NCBI GenBank assembly: GCA_947629595.1
Contig: CANREI010000024.1
Span: forward strand, 1-13,603
Source of the DNA: an uncultured Alphaproteobacteria bacterium
GTDB taxonomy: Bacteria; Pseudomonadota; Alphaproteobacteria; CAAHEQ01; UBA3637
Reading direction: 5' to 3'
DNA: 13,603 nt
In this document: positions 6,922-13,335 of the stretch, one piece after another
How positions within the stretch are numbered: position 1 is the stretch's first letter
How the letters are laid out: each line of letters opens with the position of its first letter
Position numbers and translations under genes: made by a program
The notes under the pieces: generated by a model
The model's input: the letters and a program-made list of their open reading frames with translations, nothing else
Told to the model about the DNA's origin: nothing
Database searches by the model: none

Positions 6922-6941
6922 TGCATAACAGGTTATGCACA
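6922..6941. promoter_or_regulatory. Palindrome containing a DnaA-box match
   Basis: TGCATAAC-AG-GTTATGCA is a perfect eight-base inverted repeat with a two-base centre (6922-6939). Its right arm runs into TTATGCACA (6933-6941), which fits the DnaA box consensus TTATNCACA. It sits about 32 bases upstream of the phosphatase -35 and 43 bases from the cyclophilin terminator. It could be an operator for a dimeric regulator, a DnaA site or chance. Confidence 0.4.
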
Positions 6942-6983
6942 GAGCCGTTTTTTGATTACATAATGCCTTTCAATCCGATAAAT

Positions 6984-7019
6984 TCATAAAAAAAAGAGAG
7001 ACGAATAAGCCTCTCTTTT
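6984..7019 (-). terminator. Intrinsic terminator of the ssb-gyrA-cyclophilin operon
   Basis: On the minus strand AAAAGAGAG and CTCTCTTTT pair around a ten-base loop and are followed by more T residues. It lies 22 bases after the cyclophilin stop. The plus strand also has a long T-run after the hairpin, so it may work in both directions. Confidence 0.85.
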
Positions 7020-7041
7020 CTTTTTTTTTGAAAAATAATTT

Positions 7042-7584
7042 TTATTTTTCGTCGGCAGCTACCTGCATTTTAACAATAATATCCGGATTGGCAACTTTGC
7101 CGTTATTGGCGGAAGTACCGGCATTTAAGGCATCAATATATTCCATGCCCGAGGTCACTTGTCCGAAAACCGTATATTTACCGTCTAAAAACGAGGCATC
7201 ATCAAAGCAAATGAAAAATTGACTGTCGGCACTGTTTTCATCCATGGCGCGCGCCATGGAAACCGTGCCGCGTCCGTGATGCTTATCATTAAACTCGGCA
7301 TTTAATTTTTTGCCCGAACCGCCGGTTCCCGTTCCCGTCGGATCACCCGTTTGCGCCATAAATCCGGGAATAACCCGATGAAACTTCACGCCGTTATAAA
7401 AACCTTGACGGGTGAGTTCCTTAATGCGTTTCACATGATTGGGTGCCACATCGGGAAACAGCTCAATCACCGTACGACCGTATTTTGTATCTAAATAGAG
7501 TGTGTTTTCTTTATCCATATCTTGTGCTCCTGCGTTTGTTGTTAAAAATAATCCTGCCAATAAACTTAAAATTGCCTTTTTCAT
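7042..7584 (-). CDS. Exported cyclophilin-type peptidyl-prolyl cis-trans isomerase
   Basis: Cyclophilins speed up proline isomerisation during protein folding. The 180-residue protein begins with a clear Sec signal peptide (MKKAILSLLAGLFLTTNAGA, cleavage likely after Ala20), so it should act in the periplasm. The cyclophilin domain covers about 27-176, with FHRVIPGFMAQTGDPTGTG carrying catalytic Arg70, Phe75 and Gln78, then RGTVSMARA, SQFFICF and FLDGKYTVFG. Phe132 stands where human cyclophilin A has Trp121, as in many bacterial forms that bind cyclosporin poorly. The ATG has an excellent AAAGGAGGG site. It is the last gene of the ssb-gyrA unit, 63 bases after gyrA, and a good terminator follows. 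In many alphaproteobacteria coaD stands between gyrA and this gene; here it does not. Confidence 0.95.
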   Translation of the reverse strand: MKKAILSLLAGLFLTTNAGAQDMDKENTLYLDTKYGRTVIELFPDVAPNHVKRIKELTRQGFYNGVKFHRVIPGFMAQTGDPTGTGTGGSGKKLNAEFNDKHHGRGTVSMARAMDENSADSQFFICFDDASFLDGKYTVFGQVTSGMEYIDALNAGTSANNGKVANPDIIVKMQVAADEK

Positions 7585-7608
7585 TTTCCCTCCTTTTGTT
7601 GTTTGATT

Positions 7609-7641
7609 TTCCCTGCCGATTTTGATAAAACCGACAGGGAA
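7609..7641 (-). promoter_or_regulatory. Long hairpin without T-run between gyrA and the cyclophilin gene
   Basis: On the minus strand TTCCCTGTCGGTTTT and AAAATCGGCAGGGAA form 15 pairs (two G-U) around a three-base loop, six bases after the gyrA stop. No T-run follows on either strand, so it is unlikely to be a normal terminator. A transcript-stabilising or processing hairpin that lets gyrA and the isomerase accumulate differently is more likely. Confidence 0.6.
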
Positions 7642-7647
7642 TAAGGC

Positions 7648-10497
7648 TTATTCTTCCGTTTCCGAATCGGATTCGGCTTCTTCCTCCACATCGGCTTCAT
7701 GAACCGAATCGGAATCTTGAATGCTTTCAATCAGCTCTTTTTCATCTGATTGCGGCACGGCCGGCAAATCGTTTTCATCGTCGTCAATATCGGTAATGCA
7801 TGTTGCCGAAACCACTTTTTCATCTTTATCCAAACGGAACAGAATAACACCCATGGTGCTTCGACCGGCAATGCGAATATCGCTGACTTTCATGCGAATG
7901 AGTTTGCCGCCGTCCGTTACCAACATCAGATGTGCATCGTTCGGAACGGGCATTGTGGCAACCACTTCGGCTTTTCGCTTGCCTTCATCGGTTTTAATGT
8001 TGACAACACCTGAGGTGCCGCGCGCCGTAATTCGATATTCATACGCACTGGAACGCTTTCCGTACCCCTTATCCGTAACGGTTAAGATAAATTCTTCCTC
8101 ACGCGCCATTTTTTCAAATTCTTCGGCTGTAAGCTGAACGGTTGTTGACGGCGTTTCAAGGCTTTCGCCCTCTTCCGCCTGTCCTGCTGCCCGACGAATC
8201 GCTGCCGATTCTTTCAAATAAGCATCGCGCTTTTCAATATCGGCTTTGGCGTGTTTGACAACACTCATGGAAATCACGCGATCCCCTGCCGCAAGCTTCA
8301 TACCGCGCACACCCGTTGACGCACGCGATTCGAAAATGCGCAAGTCGGCAACCGGGAAACGCACGCATTTGCCTTGTGCGCCCGCCAATAACACATCATC
8401 GCCGTCATTGCAAATTTGCACGCCGATTAACGTATCGCCTTCGTCAAGCTTCATGGCAATTTTACCGTTGGCGTTCACGTTATAGAAATCTTTTAAGCGA
8501 TTGCGCCGCACGTTTCCGCTGGACGTGGCAAATACAACCGTTTGATTTTCACACGCCGATTCTTCTTCGGGCAACGTTAAAATGGTTGAAATTGTTTCGC
8601 CCTGTTGCAACGGCAATAAGTTAATGAGTGCTTTACCCAACGATTGCGGAGAACTTTCGGGCAAACGATATGTTTTGAGCTTATAGACAATGCCGCGTGT
8701 TGAGAAGAACAATAACGGACTGTGCGTGCAGGCCACAAACAATTGTGACACCTGATCTTCTTCCCGCGTGGACATACCGGCGCGCCCTTTGCCGCCCCGA
8801 TGTTGCGCCCGATATGTGGAAAGCGGGACCCGTTTAATATAGCCGTTATCGGAAACCGTAACGACCATATTTTCCCGCGGAATTAAATCTTCCATATCCT
8901 GCTCAAACTCGGCATCTTCAATACTGGTACGTCGTTCATCGGGATATTGCGCTTTTAATGTTTCAAACTCTTCGCGAATAATGGCGTAAATTTTCTCGCG
9001 TGAAGCCAACGTTGACAAATAACCTTTAATCAGCCCCGCCAATTCGCCGACTTCTCCGTGCACTTTATCGCGTTCCAAACCGGTTAAGCGCTGCAATTTC
9101 AAGTCAAGAATCGCCCGCGCCTGCGCTTCGGATAACGTATAATGTCCGTCAATCACTTTACGCCCGGGTTCATCGATTAACTCAATCAATCCGGCAACAT
9201 CGCTGGCGTCCCATTTCGTTTCGATTAAACGCTCGCGCGCCACGTTGGAATCCGACGATGTTTTAATCATTTCAATCACGGCGTCCAAATTCGCAACGGC
9301 AATGGCAAGCCCGACCAACACATGCGCTCTGTCACGCGCTTTGTTCAGCTGATACACCGTGCGCCGACGCACCACTTCTTCCCGAAAGCGAATGAAAGCC
9401 GATAAGATTGATTGCAGTGTCATTAACTCCGGCCGGCCGTTATTGAGCGCCAACATATTCATACCGAAACTGGTTTGCAGCGGTGTAAATTTATAAAGCT
9501 GATTGAGCACCACCTCCGGATGCGCATCGCGTTTTAATTCAATCACCACACGCACGCCTTGCCGATCGGATTCGTCCCGCAAATCGGAAATGCCGTCAAT
9601 TACCTTGTCTTTCACCAACTCGGCAATACGCATAATCATTTGCGCTTTGTTGACCTGATAGGGAATTTCCGTCACGATAATGGCCGTTTTGTCTTTCTTG
9701 ATTTCTTCAATGAAACACCGACCGCGCATAATAACGGATCCGCGCCCCGTGGTATAAGCCGACCGCGCCCCGCCGCGCCCCAAAATAATACCGCCCGTCG
9801 GGAAATCAGGCGCCGGCACATAGGCCATCAGTTCTTCGCTCGTTAAATCGGGATTATCAATTAAAGCAATACACGCCGATAACACTTCGCCCAAATTATG
9901 CGGCGGCATATTCGTTGCCATACCCACGGCAATACCGCCCGAACCGTTCACCAAAATATTCGGAAACCGTGCCGGCAAAACTTCCGGTTCTTCACAGGTT
10001 TCGTCATAGTTCGGCCGAAAATCAACCGTATCTTCATCAATATCTTCCAGCAACCAATGGGCCGTTTGCGCCAACCGCGCTTCGGTATACCGCATGGCAG
10101 CCGCTTTATCGCCGTCCATGGAGCCGAAATTTCCCTGTGAGCTGATGAGCGGCACGCGCATGGAAAACGTTTGCGCCATCCGCACCATGGCTTCGTAAAT
10201 GGAGCTGTCGCCGTGCGGGTGATATTTACCCATCACGTCGCCGACAATACGCGCCGACTTCCGAAACGGTTTATTATAATCATAGCCGTTTTCATTCATG
10301 GAAAACAAAATACGCCGATGAACGGGTTTTAAACCGTCGCGCACATCGGGAAGCGCCCGAGACACAATCACGCTCATGGCGTAATCCAAGTAAGATTTAC
10401 GCATTTCCTCTTCGATGGCCGTTGGCTGCACATCGGTTGTTTGCGCGGCAGTTTGAACGGGTGCAAGCTCTTGATTTAAATTTGTTTCTTCTGTCAT
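7648..10497 (-). CDS. gyrA: DNA gyrase subunit A
   Basis: GyrA is the breakage-reunion subunit of gyrase (with GyrB), which introduces negative supercoils and is the target of quinolones. The 949-residue protein has the winged-helix and tower domains, with catalytic Tyr137 in AAAMRYTEARL. The quinolone region reads KYHPHGDSSIYEAMVRMAQ, with Ser98 and Glu102 at the places of E. coli Ser83 and Asp87. The GyrA box is present as QHRGGKG (565-571) and marks this as GyrA rather than ParC. The C-terminal beta-pinwheel follows and ends in a very acidic tail (DVEEEAESDSETEE). The N-terminus is about 15 residues longer than in E. coli. GGAAAG lies before the ATG. ssb is 88 bases upstream on the same strand with no strong terminator between, so the two are likely co-transcribed. 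Confidence 0.98.
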   Translation of the reverse strand: MTEETNLNQELAPVQTAAQTTDVQPTAIEEEMRKSYLDYAMSVIVSRALPDVRDGLKPVHRRILFSMNENGYDYNKPFRKSARIVGDVMGKYHPHGDSSIYEAMVRMAQTFSMRVPLISSQGNFGSMDGDKAAAMRYTEARLAQTAHWLLEDIDEDTVDFRPNYDETCEEPEVLPARFPNILVNGSGGIAVGMATNMPPHNLGEVLSACIALIDNPDLTSEELMAYVPAPDFPTGGIILGRGGARSAYTTGRGSVIMRGRCFIEEIKKDKTAIIVTEIPYQVNKAQMIMRIAELVKDKVIDGISDLRDESDRQGVRVVIELKRDAHPEVVLNQLYKFTPLQTSFGMNMLALNNGRPELMTLQSILSAFIRFREEVVRRRTVYQLNKARDRAHVLVGLAIAVANLDAVIEMIKTSSDSNVARERLIETKWDASDVAGLIELIDEPGRKVIDGHYTLSEAQARAILDLKLQRLTGLERDKVHGEVGELAGLIKGYLSTLASREKIYAIIREEFETLKAQYPDERRTSIEDAEFEQDMEDLIPRENMVVTVSDNGYIKRVPLSTYRAQHRGGKGRAGMSTREEDQVSQLFVACTHSPLLFFSTRGIVYKLKTYRLPESSPQSLGKALINLLPLQQGETISTILTLPEEESACENQTVVFATSSGNVRRNRLKDFYNVNANGKIAMKLDEGDTLIGVQICNDGDDVLLAGAQGKCVRFPVADLRIFESRASTGVRGMKLAAGDRVISMSVVKHAKADIEKRDAYLKESAAIRRAAGQAEEGESLETPSTTVQLTAEEFEKMAREEEFILTVTDKGYGKRSSAYEYRITARGTSGVVNIKTDEGKRKAEVVATMPVPNDAHLMLVTDGGKLIRMKVSDIRIAGRSTMGVILFRLDKDEKVVSATCITDIDDDENDLPAVPQSDEKELIESIQDSDSVHEADVEEEAESDSETEE

Positions 10498-10585
10498 CTT
10501 CTTTACTTTCCTGATTATTTTTTATTTGTTACCAATAACAGCCCGCATTTTTTCGGGAGATAAAAACACTTTCGATTGCTTTCGA

Positions 10586-11068
10586 TTAAAAAGGAATTTC
10601 ATCATCTAATGTTTCGGAAGCATTGCCCGAAAGCGGTGTTGTATCCCATCCGGCGCCGGCTGCCGAAGAAACTCCGCCTGTATCACCGGACGAAAAATTA
10701 CCGGCAGAACCGTTATCCGAGCGCTGATCCAACACAATCAATTCGCCGCGATATGTTCCGATAACAATTTCCGTTGTATATCTGTCCTGACCGCTTTGAT
10801 CGGTGAATTTTCGGGTTTGCAGCGAGCCTTCCACATAAACTTTGGAGCCTTTTTTCAAAAAGCGTTCGGCAAAATCGGCTAAATTGGAATTAAACACCAC
10901 AACGCGGTGCCATTCCGTTTTTTCCTGCCGTTCACCCGATTTATCGCGCCACACATCGGACGTTGCCACGGAAATGTTGGCAATTTTTTGCCCGGAATTC
11001 GTGTGTCTGATTTCGGGATCGCGTCCCAAATTACCGACTAAAATAACTTTATTCATACTTCCTGCCAT
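10586..11068 (-). CDS. ssb: Single-stranded DNA-binding protein
   Basis: SSB coats single-stranded DNA during replication, recombination and repair and recruits partner enzymes through its C-terminal tip. The 160-residue protein has an OB-fold at about 4-110 (MNKVILVGNLGRDPEIRH, then TEWHRVVVFN, KGSKVYVEGSLQTRKF and TTEIV), a short glycine- and serine-rich linker, and the conserved acidic tip DDEIPF. The start at 11068 has AAGGA seven bases upstream; a second ATG at 11056 (MNKVILVG) has poorer spacing. The ssb-gyrA neighbourhood is common in alphaproteobacteria. A promoter with 17-base spacing precedes it (11106-11134), making ssb the first gene of the unit. Confidence 0.97.
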   Translation of the reverse strand: MAGSMNKVILVGNLGRDPEIRHTNSGQKIANISVATSDVWRDKSGERQEKTEWHRVVVFNSNLADFAERFLKKGSKVYVEGSLQTRKFTDQSGQDRYTTEIVIGTYRGELIVLDQRSDNGSAGNFSSGDTGGVSSAAGAGWDTTPLSGNASETLDDEIPF

Positions 11069-11105
11069 TGTAAAATCCTTTCTTTTAAAAAATTATTTCC
11101 TGTTC

Positions 11106-11134
11106 AGATTAGCCTTTTTCCGCAAAAAAAACAA
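11106..11134 (-). promoter_or_regulatory. ssb-gyrA operon promoter
   Basis: The minus strand reads TTGTTT, 17 bases, TAATCT. The predicted start is near 11099, about 30 bases before the ssb ATG. The -10 matches moderately well and the flanks are very AT-rich. Confidence 0.55.
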
Positions 11135-11224
11135 GTTTTTTTTTATTTTTTTTAATAATTTTTCATCAGCAAGCCGTTTAGCACGAAAAAAGCCTCAAAA
11201 CAAAGGATTTTTCTTTTAAAAAAG

Positions 11225-11255
11225 TTTTTACGGGCCCGCTTTAAGGCCGTAAAAA
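11225..11255. terminator. Second, two-way hairpin between ankyrin gene 3 and ssb
   Basis: TTTTTACGG-C-CC pairs with GGCCGTAAAAA with one bulged C and a loop of about six bases. T-runs follow on both strands (CTTTTTT on the minus strand, TTTTTTT on the plus strand). Placed behind the first hairpin, it would insulate ssb from ankyrin gene 3 readthrough. Confidence 0.6.
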
Positions 11256-11272
11256 AATTTTTTTCAAACCCG

Positions 11273-11315
11273 AAAAGCCGGCGCTGTCGTTTTTTGAATA
11301 ACAACCAACGCCGGC
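11273..11315 (-). terminator. Terminator of ankyrin gene 3
   Basis: GCCGGCG and CGCCGGC pair perfectly, the stem is extended after a small internal loop by GTTGTT with AACGAC, and TTTT follows. It starts 26 bases after the stop codon. The T-run is short, which may explain the second hairpin just downstream. Confidence 0.75.
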
Positions 11316-11340
11316 ATTCTTTACGAACGATTATTTTTGT

Positions 11341-12435
11341 TTATTCGCGTGTTTTTTGAAAAGAATAAGAGCTTCTGAAACTTTTTTCCCGATTACCGGC
11401 ATCGGCTCGCAGAATTTTTTGAACAAGTTTCGGGTTTGCATAATAATAAAGTTGTTTAATCGTATCAATATAAAATGAAATATCTTTCAACTGCTTTTTC
11501 ATTCTTTTGGTTGAAATGTAATGATAAACCGTTCGGCCGCTTTTGTCTTGAGAAAACAATTCCGCACCGTATAAGCATAATTGAATAACGGTATCTTCGC
11601 CGTTTTTCTGACGAACGGCTTTCATTAACGCCGTTTCGTTTTGATTGTTAACGGCATTCACATCAGCCCCGCTTTGCAACAACGGCATCACATCAACCCC
11701 TTGTTCGGCTGCCAAAATTAACGCCGTGTTTCCGTTTAAATCTTTGGCTTCCAAATCAACACCGTGATCACATAAATACCGTATGGCCGGCTTATTTTCA
11801 GCCAAAACAGCTTTCATTAAAACCGTTTCACCCGATAAATCCCGTGCAAAAATATTTGCTTCGTGATTAGCCAAAACCAAAAAGAACGGACTTTTATTTG
11901 TTGCAGCAATCATCAGCGGTGTTGTGCCTTCTTTATCGGCCGCATTCACATCGGCACCGGCCTTTATTAACAACGGAACCGCCGCATCAAAGCCGTTATA
12001 AAGCGCTTCCGATAAGGCGGTGTTGCCGTATCTGTCCGGCAAATTCACATCAACCTTTCGAAAAAGCAATAATTTTAAAACTTCAATATTTCGGTGTCGA
12101 ACGGCTTCAATTAACGGGGTTGATTTAAAAAAGTTCCGTCTGTCGTTCAGCAAGGCACCGTTTGTCATTAACCGAACGGCTATGTTTGTGTTGTGATTGG
12201 CAATAGCCGTTGAAAAAGCCGTTTTGCCGCCATCGGAAACCGCATTCACATCGGCGCCGTCCGATAATAACAAGCAAACCATTTCCAAGTTGTTTTTTTG
12301 AACGGCCTTCATTAAAGGCGTTATGTTGTTTTCATCGGGATAGGACACATCGGCCCCGCTCATTACGGCTGCTTTTAATTGATTTGTATTGTCGTTTTCA
12401 ACGGCCTGATGTAATAATTCGTTTGCTGTTGTCAT
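11341..12435 (-). CDS. Multi-repeat ankyrin protein (ankyrin gene 3)
   Basis: The 364-residue protein is almost wholly ankyrin repeats: about ten units of 31-35 residues from residue 3 to about 335. Clear ones begin at 37 (NITPLMKAVQKNNLEMV, then LLLSDGADVNAV), 104 (STPLIEAVRHRNIEVLKLLL), 137 (GNTALSEALYNGF), 170 (GTTPLMIAATN), 202, 235 and 266. The final unit is degenerate, and the last 45 residues are basic and without a known domain. There is no signal peptide or membrane helix. It is expected to be a protein-binding solenoid; the partner is unknown and a host-directed role is only a guess. The ATG has AAGGAG upstream. It has its own promoter (12465-12493) and terminator, so it is a single-gene unit between rpmI-rplT and ssb-gyrA. 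Confidence 0.9.
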   Translation of the reverse strand: MTTANELLHQAVENDNTNQLKAAVMSGADVSYPDENNITPLMKAVQKNNLEMVCLLLSDGADVNAVSDGGKTAFSTAIANHNTNIAVRLMTNGALLNDRRNFFKSTPLIEAVRHRNIEVLKLLLFRKVDVNLPDRYGNTALSEALYNGFDAAVPLLIKAGADVNAADKEGTTPLMIAATNKSPFFLVLANHEANIFARDLSGETVLMKAVLAENKPAIRYLCDHGVDLEAKDLNGNTALILAAEQGVDVMPLLQSGADVNAVNNQNETALMKAVRQKNGEDTVIQLCLYGAELFSQDKSGRTVYHYISTKRMKKQLKDISFYIDTIKQLYYYANPKLVQKILRADAGNREKSFRSSYSFQKTRE

Positions 12436-12464
12436 TTGAACTCCTTGAATAAAAATTTTCGGGC

Positions 12465-12493
12465 ATTATAATATAAAAAAGAGAAAAATGCAA
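12465..12493 (-). promoter_or_regulatory. Promoter of ankyrin gene 3
   Basis: The minus strand reads TTGCAT, 17 bases, TATAAT. The predicted start is near 12458, about 22 bases before the ATG, with AAGGAG in the leader. Confidence 0.75.
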
Positions 12494-12515
12494 GCAAAAA
12501 CAGATTCTCTTTTTT
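12475..12515. repeat. Inverted repeat around the ankyrin gene 3 -35 element
   Basis: AAAAAAGAGAA (12475-12485) and TTCTCTTTTTT (12505-12515) are perfect eleven-base inverted copies with the -35 hexamer between them. It may be a weak second terminator for rplT, an operator or AT-rich chance. Confidence 0.4.
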
Positions 12516-12536
12516 AAAGGGCTTTAAGATATTGAC

Positions 12537-12576
12537 AAAAAAAAAGAACCTTCGATGAAAAAAGGAAGGTTCTTTT
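12537..12576 (-). terminator. Intrinsic terminator of rpmI-rplT
   Basis: Perfect twelve-base arms AAAAGAACCTTC and GAAGGTTCTTTT enclose an eleven-base loop, followed by a run of T on the minus strand. It begins 16 bases after the rplT stop and so ends the operon without pheS. Confidence 0.92.
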
Positions 12577-12592
12577 AAAACGCTTCTTTAAA

Positions 12593-12946
12593 TTATAAAG
12601 ATTGTTTTGCTTTTTCAACCAAAGCTTCAAAGGATTTGGCGTCATTCAAAGCAATATCGGCCAACACTTTTCTGTCGAGCACGATACCGGCTTTGCTTAA
12701 TCCGTTCATAAAGCGCGAATAAACCATTCCGTTTTGACGAACGGCCGCATTGATACGGGCAATCCACACTTGACGGATTTCGGTTTTTTTGGCGCGCCGA
12801 TCCCGATACGCATATTGCAAACCTTTTTCCACTTTTTGTTTGGCAACGGTATAGACCTTGGAATTACGGCCGCGATATCCTTTTGCCAGTTTTAAAATTT
12901 TGTTATGTTTTGCACGAACGGTTGTGCCACGTTTTACTCTTGCCAT
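12593..12946 (-). CDS. rplT: 50S ribosomal protein L20
   Basis: L20 binds 23S rRNA early in assembly of the large subunit and in several bacteria represses its own operon. The 117-residue basic protein has the normal length, with the long N-terminal helix region (ARVKRGTTVRAKHNKILKLA, then KGYRGRNSKVY) and the globular part QVWIARINAAVRQNGMVYSRFMNGL. The ATG has AAGGAGGT, a near-perfect ribosome binding site. It begins ten bases after rpmI. In many bacteria pheS follows rplT; here a strong terminator and an ankyrin gene follow instead. infC is not upstream either, as the next gene there is divergent. Confidence 0.99.
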   Translation of the reverse strand: MARVKRGTTVRAKHNKILKLAKGYRGRNSKVYTVAKQKVEKGLQYAYRDRRAKKTEIRQVWIARINAAVRQNGMVYSRFMNGLSKAGIVLDRKVLADIALNDAKSFEALVEKAKQSL

Positions 12947-12956
12947 ACAAACCTCC

Positions 12957-13151
12957 TTAACCGATTAAATATTTTTTGACGATTTTAGAAATGACCGCAC
13001 TCATAACGGTGTTCCCGCGCGCGTTGCGTTTCATTTTCTGCGATTTGCACATTAAGTTGTGGCGTTTAAAGGATTGTGTTCCTCTGATTTTGCCGCTCGC
13101 CGTTAACGAAAACCGTTTTTTAACGGCACTTTTTGATTTTAATTTAGGCAT
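12957..13151 (-). CDS. rpmI: 50S ribosomal protein L35
   Basis: L35 is a small basic protein of the large ribosomal subunit. The 64-residue sequence begins MPKLKSKSAVKKRFSLTASG, the standard L35 N-terminus, and continues with KRHNLMCKSQKMKRNARG. The start is at 13151, with GAGAGGAAA upstream; an open frame reaching 13190 would add 13 residues that no L35 has and would overlap the leader hairpin. It is the first gene of a two-gene unit with rplT and is preceded by a strong promoter and an attenuator-like leader. Confidence 0.98.
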   Translation of the reverse strand: MPKLKSKSAVKKRFSLTASGKIRGTQSFKRHNLMCKSQKMKRNARGNTVMSAVISKIVKKYLIG

Positions 13152-13175
13152 TTTTTCCTCTCGTTTGTTAAAGTT

Positions 13176-13231
13176 AAAAAAAAGCGTCAATTTTGAGGCA
13201 GCCCGTGAGGCAGCCCTCGCCTCTTCAATTG
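13176..13231 (-). promoter_or_regulatory. Attenuator-like leader of rpmI-rplT
   Basis: On the minus strand CAATT-GAA-GAGGC can pair with GCCTC-AA-AATTG, and four bases later there is a run of eight T. This is the form of an intrinsic terminator, and it lies 25 bases before the rpmI start. Within the loop a second GCCTC, part of a GGGCTGCCTC direct repeat, can pair with the same GAGGC and would break the terminator stem. L20 is known to control its own operon through leader RNA in other bacteria; use of this structure for that is inference. Confidence 0.6.
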
Positions 13232-13240
13232 AACAGGCAT

Positions 13241-13269
13241 TTTATACACCCGATAAAATAATTTGTCAA
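13241..13269 (-). promoter_or_regulatory. rpmI-rplT promoter
   Basis: The minus strand reads TTGACA, 17 bases, TATAAA: a consensus -35 and near-consensus -10, as expected for ribosomal protein genes. The predicted start is near 13234, right at the foot of the leader hairpin. Confidence 0.8.
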
Positions 13270-13287
13270 GAAAATAATTTTTTTATA

Positions 13288-13316
13288 TTGACATTTTTTT
13301 TATTTCCCTTTAAAAA
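13288..13316 (+). promoter_or_regulatory. Possible slyX promoter, divergent from rpmI
   Basis: TTGACA, 17 bases, TAAAAA on the plus strand. The predicted start near 13323 would leave only about 13 bases before the GTG, so the binding site would sit at the very 5' end. The consensus -35 supports it; the A-rich -10 is weaker. Confidence 0.45.
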
Positions 13317-13335
13317 GATAAAAAAGGGGTAAAAA

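Noticed and set aside
7721..10145. Several plus-strand open frames inside gyrA
   Set aside because: They are antisense to a complete, highly conserved gyrA, have no good ribosome binding sites and match no family.
10542..10557. Hairpin CCCG/CGGG between ssb and gyrA as a terminator
   Set aside because: Only four pairs and no T-run; it is too weak to separate ssb from gyrA.
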